DNA from: Candidatus Parcubacteria bacterium
GTDB lineage: Bacteria; Patescibacteriota; Minisyncoccia; UBA6257; 2-01-FULL-56-20
NCBI GenBank assembly: GCA_027450205.1
Contig: DAIDJL010000006.1
Location: 1 to 47,772 of the forward strand
Length of the DNA: 47,772 nucleotides
Direction: 5' to 3'
Below, piece after piece: positions 40,561 through 47,772 of this stretch (position 1 is the stretch's first letter; every line of letters starts with the position of its first letter). The notes beneath the pieces were generated by a model. That model made no database searches and was not told the origin of the DNA. It saw nothing but the letters and a program-made list of their open reading frames with translations. Made by a program: the position numbers and the translations under genes.

Positions 40561-42384
40561 ATGGAACACATCCGGAACTTCGTCATCATTGCGCATATTG
40601 ATTCGGGAAAGTCCACGCTCGCCGACCGCCTGCTTGAGATGACGGGTGCGGTGCCGATGCGCTCCATGCAGGCGCAGTATCTTGACCGGATGCCGCTCGA
40701 GCGCGAGCGGGGGATCACGATAAAAATGGCTCCGGTGCGCATGGAGTATGCCGCCGACGACGGAAAAAAGTATGTATTGAACCTGATCGACACGCCGGGC
40801 CACTCGGATTTTGCGTACGAAGTTTCGCGTGCGCTGAACGCGGTCGAGGGCGGCATACTATTGATAGACGGCACAAAGGGCATCCAGGCGCAGACGCTCT
40901 CCAATTTGCGCGGCGCGCAGAAGGCGGGTTTGCGCATCATCCCTGCGGTCAATAAGATCGACCTCGCGCTTCCGCATATTGAAAAAGTGGTGGAGGCGAC
41001 CGCGGAGCTTCTGGGCGTAGCCCCCGAGGAAGTGTTCCGCGTTTCCGCAAAGACGGGCGCGGGAGTGAAGGAGCTGCTTGAGGCGGTCGTAAGGCTTGTG
41101 CCGCCGCCGAAGCATGGTCATGGTGCCGCCGGCCGTGATGATATTTCCAAAGCGCTCATTTTCGATTCAATGTACGACGACCATAAGGGCATCATCGCGA
41201 ATGTGCGCGTGTTCGGCGGAGAGTTTGCCGCGGAGGATATGCATCTTGTGGCGAGTGCGGATGGATTTAAGGCAAAGGAGGTCGGATATTTTTCTCCGGA
41301 TATGAAGGCTACGCCGAAACTCCGCACGGGCGAGATCGGGTATATCGCGACCGGCCTCAAAGAGCCGGAGCTCGTTCACATCGGTGATACGATTCTGGCA
41401 AACCGCGACTCCACCGGCGCGGGTGGTCCCGGCGGCGGCCGCGCGAGCGAACTGGCATTGCCCGGCTATCGCGAGCCCGCGCCGGTGGTGTTCATCTCGT
41501 TCTATCCGGACGGCGATACAAAATATGATGACCTCAAGCGCGGATTCGAAAAATTGCGATTGAATGACGCGGCGCTCAGCTTCGAACCGGATTCCAATGA
41601 AGCGCTCGGACGTGGATTGAAGGTCGGCTTCCTCGGCCAGCTTCATTTTGAGATCATTTCCAGCCGGCTTGAGCGCGAATACAATCTTTCATTCCTCACC
41701 AGCTTTCCGTCCATCGCATACCGCGTGCAGGACAAGGGCCGGGTGTTCGTCATCAAGCAGCCGCAGGATTTTCCCGACCACCCGGAGAAGGTGTGGGAGC
41801 CGCTCGTCGATCTGGAGATCCTTACGCCGCAGCAATATCTGAGCGCGGTGCTCAATATGCAGACCGTCTTCGATATGGAAATAATAGAGGTGAAGAACAT
41901 CGGCGAGAATCTGCTCGTGAAAGCGATCATGCCGCTCCGCGAACTGATCCGGGATTTTGACGACCGGCTGAAGTCCGTGTCACAGGGATATGCGTCGTTC
42001 ACGTACGAGCTGGCGGGGGAGCGCGAGTCGGAGGTGGAGAAACTGGAGATCGTTGTCGTGAACGAAGTGGTGCCCGCGCTCACGCGCATCGTTCCCAAAA
42101 AAGACCTGGAGCGCGAAGGGCGCCAGACGGTGGAGCGGCTGAAAGATCTTTTGCCGAAGATGCAGTTCTCGCAGGCGCTCCAGGCAAAATCGCAGGGCCG
42201 CATCATCGCGCGCGAGACGATCAGCGCGATGAAGAAAGAGCTCGGCAACTTCGGCAAGAACGGTGGCGATCGCACGCGCAAGATGAAGCTGTGGAAAAAG
42301 CAGGAGAAGGGCAAGGAGCGCCTTCAGGCGGGCGCCCGCGTGGACATCTCACCGGAGGTCTTTAGGGAGATCTTAAAAAAGTGA
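40561..42384 (+). CDS. lepA: Elongation factor 4 (LepA)
   Basis: MEHIRNFVIIAHIDSGKSTLADRLLEMTG, LDRMPLERERGITIK, DTPGHSDFAYEVSRAL, VNKIDL. Confidence 0.95.
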   Translation: MEHIRNFVIIAHIDSGKSTLADRLLEMTGAVPMRSMQAQYLDRMPLERERGITIKMAPVRMEYAADDGKKYVLNLIDTPGHSDFAYEVSRALNAVEGGILLIDGTKGIQAQTLSNLRGAQKAGLRIIPAVNKIDLALPHIEKVVEATAELLGVAPEEVFRVSAKTGAGVKELLEAVVRLVPPPKHGHGAAGRDDISKALIFDSMYDDHKGIIANVRVFGGEFAAEDMHLVASADGFKAKEVGYFSPDMKATPKLRTGEIGYIATGLKEPELVHIGDTILANRDSTGAGGPGGGRASELALPGYREPAPVVFISFYPDGDTKYDDLKRGFEKLRLNDAALSFEPDSNEALGRGLKVGFLGQLHFEIISSRLEREYNLSFLTSFPSIAYRVQDKGRVFVIKQPQDFPDHPEKVWEPLVDLEILTPQQYLSAVLNMQTVFDMEIIEVKNIGENLLVKAIMPLRELIRDFDDRLKSVSQGYASFTYELAGERESEVEKLEIVVVNEVVPALTRIVPKKDLEREGRQTVERLKDLLPKMQFSQALQAKSQGRIIARETISAMKKELGNFGKNGGDRTRKMKLWKKQEKGKERLQAGARVDISPEVFREILKK

Positions 42385-42431
42385 TGGTATTTTGATGGCG
42401 TCAAGTGGTATAATTTATAATCATAGAAGAC

Positions 42432-45400
42432 ATGCCGATATCCCCCTTTCCCCGTTTTTATATCGGAAAGATCGCCCTTGCGGGATTGGCTGTTTTTGCA
42501 TGTCTCGCGGTAGCCTCTTCCGCCCATGCTCAGATCTCTTTCGTCCAGGCGACAAGTACATCCCTCTATTTGGGTGGTGCGGTTACGAGCACGGATACCT
42601 TTGCCGCGCCGACGGCGCCGGGGGATATGATCGTGGTCGCCCTCTCTGATTGGGGCGATAGCACTTATCCGACAGGCACCATATCGGACACGCAGGGCAA
42701 CATGTTCTATCTCGCGAGTTCCACGCAGTGTCCGTGCAGCGGTGATTACGCTGATAGCTATCTCTATTATGCTCCGGATATCAAGGGCGGTTCCGATACA
42801 GTTTCGTTCCGATGGAACGGGGGATCCTGGTCTTCTATCGGCATTGCCGAATATGCCGGCATCGCTTTCGCGAATCCTTTTGATCAGGTGAACCAGAGCA
42901 GCACGAGCGGCCTCTCGGTAAACACGGGGGATATCACGACCACTGCCCCGAACGAGCTGCTTTTCTCGTTCACGCCGTCGCCGCCCGCAGCATCCACGAC
43001 GGTCTCTTCGGGGTGGACCATGGAGACGATGATACCGCGCAATGGCGGTGGTAATATGGCGATCGCCGGCCAGATCGTGAGCGCGACCGGAACCTATTCC
43101 AACACTTTCGGCGGCGCCACGACCACGCAGTACGGCATGTCGGCCATGATAGCTTCGTTCTTCTCCAACGCATCCTCGTCTCCGGGCATCACTTCCTTTA
43201 CTTCAAATCCCGCGACCATTTCCTACGGCGCCACTTCTACGCTCTCCTGGAACGTCGCCTCAAGCACTCCTACGACCACGATATCGATCTCTCCCGGCTT
43301 CTTCTCCACGAGCACGCTCGCTGGGTCTTTTGTGGTCGCTCCCACTTCCACCACGGTTTATACCCTGAGTGCCGTGAATGCGAACGGAACGACGGTTGCC
43401 ACGACGTCGGTCGCTATTGCCCCGCCGTCCGTCGCGTCTTTCTCTGCAAGCCCTTCCTTGATCGTTCCCGGAGCGGCGTCGGCGCTTTCTTGGAATATCG
43501 CGGGCGCAGGAACGTCTCCCGTCGTCACGATCTCTCCCGGATCTTTCTCCACGAGCACGCTCTCGGGATCTTTCACGGTTACCCCCGCTTCCACCACGGT
43601 TTATACCCTGAGCATTTCTGCTTCCAATGGCACGGCAACCGCCACGACGTCGGTCGCTATTGATACGACATCTCCTACGACCCCTGCCAATCTCGGTGCG
43701 GTTCCGTACGGCACAGCGGCCGTGTCTCTCTCCTGGTCGTCAAGCACGGATGTCGGAGGCCCCGGCGTCCAGGGATATAAGATCTTCCGTTGTGCCGGGT
43801 CATCGTGTACTCCCGCGGTATTGATCGCCACTTCGTCAAATCCTTCCTATCGCGATACCGGCCTCCCCGCTTCGACAACATACACGTATGCGGTCGCCGC
43901 GTATGACGCCGCAGGACTTGCTTCCGCCACCTCAAGCGCTGTGAGCGCGACGACCGCATCGCCGTATGCGATCTCCTTTGTGCAATCGACAAGCACTTAT
44001 ATAGGCGCTTCAAACGGCACTCTTGCATTTCCGTTTTCCGTGACGGCAGGGGACACTATTATTGCGACGCTAGCGGGAGCGAATAGCGGATGTTACGGTA
44101 TCAGCATCACGGACAGCGAGGGCAACGCTTATAAAGGGGCGGTTACATCTACCATCTCAAACGGCGTCCTTGGTATCTATTGGGCGAGAGTTGCCGCAAG
44201 CGGTGCGGATACTGTGTCGTTCAATGACACCTGCGGGTCGAACCAGGACGATTTTACGCTCCAGGAATACGGGGGTATTGACGCATTTCCTCTGGATGGC
44301 GCGAATGTTTCTTCAACAAACCCTACGGGAGGCAGTCAGACTACGGGAAATGTGACGACGGGACATAAAAACGAATTGCTGTTCTCTTTGGGATTTGACC
44401 AGGCGAGCGGTCCCGTTTCTTCGCAGTGGACGGTCAGTGCGGGGTGGGTGAAAAGAGAGGCGCCCACTGGAGGAGGCAACACAACTGCAGCCTTGACCGC
44501 AGATGACATTGTATCGGCCACCGGCACCTACGCCAACATATTTGGGGGGCTTCCGAGCGGTGATAATGTCGGAGCGGCGATCGCCGCGTTCAAAGCGGCG
44601 ACCGCGCCCGCGATTTCGTCATTTGCCGCAATGCCATCCGCTTTGATTCCGGGAGCGACCAGCACGCTTTCCTGGAGCGTCTCGAACGCCTCCTCTGTTG
44701 CGATCTCTCCCGGAAATCTTTCCACGAGCACGCTTGCCGGCTCCGTCATCGTAGCTCCGACATCGACCACCATATACACGCTGACCGCAACGAATCCGGA
44801 CGGCACGAGCACGGCAACGGTGAATATAACATTAGATACCACTTCCACCCCTCCCCAAAATCTTTCCGCAACCCCGGGTAACGGGCAGGTATCTCTTTCG
44901 TGGAGTGCGCCTTCCTCGACGGGCGGATCGCCTCTCGCCGACTATGTCATTTACGATCGCCTTACGGGATCGGGTAGCTTCATTCGGGTGGCAACGACCT
45001 CGGTCTCGTCGACGGATTTCGCCGTCACTTCCCTTACGAACGGCCAGTCCTATGACTTTGTCGTGGCGGCGGAGAACGGCGTCGGCGTCTCGTCGTTCAG
45101 CGATACCGTTTCAAGCGCGCCGGTTGCTCCCTCCGTTCCTTCGTCCGTCGTTGTCAATGTTGCGGCGGGATATGCCGTCGGCATTCCTCCGGGCATTATC
45201 ACGCCGTCATCCACCCCCCCTGTTTCTCCCGCATCTTCTCCTGCGCCCCCCGCATCTTCTCCCGAGGAAACGTCTTCGTTCTCATCCCTCGCCGCCACGC
45301 TTGCCTCCCTTGAAGCGCAATATGAGGCTCTCATTCGGATGACGCAGGGGGTTTCGCTTTCATCGTCATCTTTCACCTTTACCAAGAACCTCTCCTTGGG

Positions 45401-45629
45401 CATGCGTGATCCCGAGGTAAAAGATCTCCAGCGCTATCTGAACACCCATGGATTCCCCGTGAATTCCATCCCCACCTATGCAGGATCCCTGGGCTATGAG
45501 ACAGAATTCTTCGGCATGTCCACCAAGACAGCCCTGCAGAAGTTCCAGGCATCCGCGGGACTTCCTCCCACCGGATTCTTCGGACCGATGACGCGGCGGT
45601 GGATAGGGAGTAATAGTAATAAGCAGTAG
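42432..45629 (+). CDS. Large secreted multidomain protein: Ig/FN3-like repeats and C-terminal peptidoglycan-binding domain
   Basis: Repeated ISPGSFSTSTLSGSFTVTPASTTVYTL modules, FN3-like segments, C-terminal LGMRDPEVKDLQRYLNTHGF..TKTALQKFQASAGLPPTGFFGPMTRRWI. Confidence 0.88.
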   Translation: MPISPFPRFYIGKIALAGLAVFACLAVASSAHAQISFVQATSTSLYLGGAVTSTDTFAAPTAPGDMIVVALSDWGDSTYPTGTISDTQGNMFYLASSTQCPCSGDYADSYLYYAPDIKGGSDTVSFRWNGGSWSSIGIAEYAGIAFANPFDQVNQSSTSGLSVNTGDITTTAPNELLFSFTPSPPAASTTVSSGWTMETMIPRNGGGNMAIAGQIVSATGTYSNTFGGATTTQYGMSAMIASFFSNASSSPGITSFTSNPATISYGATSTLSWNVASSTPTTTISISPGFFSTSTLAGSFVVAPTSTTVYTLSAVNANGTTVATTSVAIAPPSVASFSASPSLIVPGAASALSWNIAGAGTSPVVTISPGSFSTSTLSGSFTVTPASTTVYTLSISASNGTATATTSVAIDTTSPTTPANLGAVPYGTAAVSLSWSSSTDVGGPGVQGYKIFRCAGSSCTPAVLIATSSNPSYRDTGLPASTTYTYAVAAYDAAGLASATSSAVSATTASPYAISFVQSTSTYIGASNGTLAFPFSVTAGDTIIATLAGANSGCYGISITDSEGNAYKGAVTSTISNGVLGIYWARVAASGADTVSFNDTCGSNQDDFTLQEYGGIDAFPLDGANVSSTNPTGGSQTTGNVTTGHKNELLFSLGFDQASGPVSSQWTVSAGWVKREAPTGGGNTTAALTADDIVSATGTYANIFGGLPSGDNVGAAIAAFKAATAPAISSFAAMPSALIPGATSTLSWSVSNASSVAISPGNLSTSTLAGSVIVAPTSTTIYTLTATNPDGTSTATVNITLDTTSTPPQNLSATPGNGQVSLSWSAPSSTGGSPLADYVIYDRLTGSGSFIRVATTSVSSTDFAVTSLTNGQSYDFVVAAENGVGVSSFSDTVSSAPVAPSVPSSVVVNVAAGYAVGIPPGIITPSSTPPVSPASSPAPPASSPEETSSFSSLAATLASLEAQYEALIRMTQGVSLSSSSFTFTKNLSLGMRDPEVKDLQRYLNTHGFPVNSIPTYAGSLGYETEFFGMSTKTALQKFQASAGLPPTGFFGPMTRRWIGSNSNKQ

Positions 45630-45664
45630 CCGATCTTTATGAAGAGCGGTGTTATATAAATAAA

Positions 45665-45697
45665 ACCCCGTTTTTGTGTTTCGAAAAACGGGGTCTT
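45665..45697. terminator. Terminator
   Basis: ACCCCGTTTTTgtgtttcgAAAAACGGGGT followed by CTTT. Confidence 0.75.
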
Positions 45698-45715
45698 TAC
45701 TGCTGTTGGACATTT

Positions 45716-46294
45716 TTATTTTGCATCTGCCGGAAGTCGTTTTGCGATGCCGGCGAGGATGAAAAAATATTCTTCGTCCGTCATGTCGCGGTCTGCGGCG
45801 GTGAGCCCTAAGTATCTTCGCAGAACAAAGAGCTCCCTTGCGGACATGCCTCGGGAGGCCATTTCCTCGCAGATTTGCCGCGCGCGTTGCGGTGTTCCGG
45901 AGAACACCATCATTTCAAGCTCTTCAAGTTCTTCGGTCATTGCCAGGGAGGTGTGCGCTTCCATCGAGCAAACGGGCGCGCTCAATGAATGATAGCGGGG
46001 CGGTGGCGTGCCAACATTGCCATTCCCGCGGGGGATTTCGCAGCGCATCATGATCCATTTCCGGAGCGCGGCGAGACCCTCGCAAATTCTCATGCTGTCG
46101 TTCGTTGCCCGCGGCATGAGCGATGCGATTCGTGCGTTTATCTTTGGGATCACATTTTGATTATCGATCAGAGATATTCGCGCCTGCGAGTGCCGTACGG
46201 CAGTTCTTGGCACCCGTTGGCTGGAAAGGATATCCCTCTCGATCTGTTCAAGGAGCTCCTCTTCCGTTTCCGTAGAGATAGAGATTGTCTCCAT
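45716..46294 (-). CDS. Hypothetical protein (192 aa)
   Basis: METISISTETEEELLEQIERDIL.. with GGAGG upstream of the ATG at 46294; the ORF-track extension to 46807 runs antisense through 46357-47034 and is probably spurious. Confidence 0.65.
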   Translation of the reverse strand: METISISTETEEELLEQIERDILSSQRVPRTAVRHSQARISLIDNQNVIPKINARIASLMPRATNDSMRICEGLAALRKWIMMRCEIPRGNGNVGTPPPRYHSLSAPVCSMEAHTSLAMTEELEELEMMVFSGTPQRARQICEEMASRGMSARELFVLRRYLGLTAADRDMTDEEYFFILAGIAKRLPADAK

Positions 46295-46356
46295 TTTTCC
46301 TCCAAGAAGAAAGTAGCCGCCCGTATGCCATAACGAGCGGCTGATCGTTTCGAAAG

Positions 46357-47034
46357 TCAGGGGATGGTAGCGGTTGTCTGATTGGAATAGCCGCTGACGA
46401 TCCCCGATTGCGAGGATCCCGGACACGATGAGCCCGCCACGTAGTCGGCCGTTGCGGTCACCACGTAGTAATACGTATTTCCGGAGACCACGTTGGTGTC
46501 CGTATAAAACAGATATGGGGTGTCCGATCCCGAAATGAGGGAGTAAGGCCCTCCGTTCGTTGCGCTTACGTACACTTGATACGTGAAGTTCTGCCAGCAC
46601 GGGCTGCTGGTGGACGAACTCGCGCCCCAGGAGAGGTCGACCGAATGCTGGAATCCCGTTCCCCCAAGACTGATCGATGGTTTGTTGGTCGCGGTACTCG
46701 TCACGGTGAGCGTCGCACTCGCGGCGCCCGTCACCGTCGGCGAGAACATTATTCCGAACGTCAGAATTCCGTGCGGCGGTATCGCCTTTGGCAAAGCGAC
46801 GCAGCATGCGGCGAATTCACTGCTCCCGGAGATAGAAAACGAATCGATGGTCACCGTGAGAGAGCTTGTGTTTGTGATGGTAACACTCGTTTCGTTCTGG
46901 GACCCGACCGTTACCGTTCCGGCATCCCAAGTGGTTATGTTTGTTTTAATGGTTCCGGCGTTCGCCCAGGAGGGAATTCCTCCACAAAACACCGCTATTG
47001 CCGCGATGGCGAGAAAGGCCAGCTTCTTCCGCAT
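46357..47034 (-). CDS. Secreted protein with HYDIN/ASPM-like Ig domain and FN3-like domain
   Basis: Signal peptide; DAGTVTVGSQNETSVTITNTSSLTVTIDSFSISG..GILTFGIMFSPTVTG. Confidence 0.75.
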   Translation of the reverse strand: MRKKLAFLAIAAIAVFCGGIPSWANAGTIKTNITTWDAGTVTVGSQNETSVTITNTSSLTVTIDSFSISGSSEFAACCVALPKAIPPHGILTFGIMFSPTVTGAASATLTVTSTATNKPSISLGGTGFQHSVDLSWGASSSTSSPCWQNFTYQVYVSATNGGPYSLISGSDTPYLFYTDTNVVSGNTYYYVVTATADYVAGSSCPGSSQSGIVSGYSNQTTATIP

Positions 47035-47131
47035 TTGACCTCCTTGTCAAATTTCTGGTATTAATATAACATAAGATTTAATACTTTCCAAGTGTTTCAC
47101 TGATCGATAAATAAACTAACCACTTTTTGCC

Positions 47132-47772
47132 ATGGCGGAATTTAGGGGGGGGAGAAGCGTCATTTTTGTGGTCGTGCTCGCATTTTCAGCGGCGACGTTC
47201 TTTGCGGCTCCGTACGCGGCCCATGCAGCCCTCTATAACGCCGACGGCGTGATCGGGCATGTCGATCAGAATGGAAACTATCTCTATACCCCGGCAGGAA
47301 CGAACAACGGGCCGAGCGCATCCGGGTTTGATGCGGTAGGGGATGTCGCGCTCGATCCGGTGAATCACCGGCTCTTCGTGGGAGATCAAAACAATGCGCG
47401 CGTGCTTGTCTTCGGTCTTGATACGAACAATAACATTATCAGCCAGACGGCGGCATTCGTATTGGGGCAGAGCAGCCCGACGTCCACGGTTGCCACGACG
47501 ACGCAAAGCAATCTCATGTATCCGGACGGCCTTGCGTACGATCAGGTGAACAACCGTCTTTTCGTTTCGGATAATGCCAACAACCGCGTGCTCGTATTCA
47601 ACGTCGCTCCGGGAACGATCGCGAACGGGGAGACCGCCTCTTACGTCCTTGGCCAGGCAAGCTTCACGGCGAACACCGCCGCCACTGCGCAGAACGGGCT
47701 TTCCGGACCCTATGGCCTTGCATATGATGCATCAAGCAGCCGGCTGTTCGTTTCCGATCAGACCAACAACCG
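47132..47772 (+). CDS. Secreted NHL-like beta-propeller repeat protein (truncated by window end)
   Basis: MAEFRGGRSVIFVVVLAFSAATFFAAPYAAHA..GDVALDPVNHRLFVGDQNNARVLVF..LMYPDGLAYDQVNNRLFVSDNANNRVLVFNV..; absent from the ORF track because it runs off the window. Confidence 0.85.
   Translation, partial: MAEFRGGRSVIFVVVLAFSAATFFAAPYAAHAALYNADGVIGHVDQNGNYLYTPAGTNNGPSASGFDAVGDVALDPVNHRLFVGDQNNARVLVFGLDTNNNIISQTAAFVLGQSSPTSTVATTTQSNLMYPDGLAYDQVNNRLFVSDNANNRVLVFNVAPGTIANGETASYVLGQASFTANTAATAQNGLSGPYGLAYDASSSRLFVSDQTNN

Noticed and set aside
45716-46807. 363-aa minus ORF as annotated in the track
   Set aside because: The N-terminal part is antisense to 46357-47034; the ATG at 46294 has a good SD, so the shorter 192-aa model is preferred.

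Overview
The window looks like a chromosomal segment of a Patescibacteria/CPR (Parcubacteria-like) genome. This is inferred from gene content and style (DUF4012 protein, DGR, rplK without an adjacent rplA); no search was run. Host backbone: 3' end of 23S rRNA, 5S rRNA, a RodA/FtsW protein, mltG, a single-ORF rpoB-rpoC fusion, rpsF, ssb, rplK, then after an insertion gatB, miaA, thrS, serS, an FtsQ-like gene, a GT39-like gene, a DUF4012 gene, lepA and several large secreted/surface proteins. Between rplK and gatB (about 13.2-29.0 kb) lies an accessory island that ends in a tyrosine recombinase. It contains: (i) a diversity-generating retroelement (DGR) whose TR/VR pair differs at 18 positions in 128 nt, 17 of them at TR adenines; (ii) a cassette of tiny, translationally coupled membrane proteins, two pVIII-like coat-protein candidates, a pIII-like 639-aa protein and a pVI-like protein, i.e. 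a filamentous-phage (inovirus)-like structural module with no visible Zot/pI ATPase; (iii) a defence block: C5 methyltransferase with a nested out-of-frame ORF, a sigma region 4-only protein, a LexA-adenine methyltransferase fusion, an AlwI/BstNBI-type endonuclease, a second methyltransferase and a Shedu (DUF4263) protein; (iv) a GNRA-tetraloop-rich candidate structured RNA or origin region just before the integrase. A structured-element family (81-nt core, covarying hairpins, unrelated outer stems) occurs in the 23S-5S spacer and between ssb and rplK, with a partial third copy. Many host genes have a -10 box 6-8 nt from the start codon, suggesting leaderless transcription. All calls are from reading the sequence and ORF translations only.
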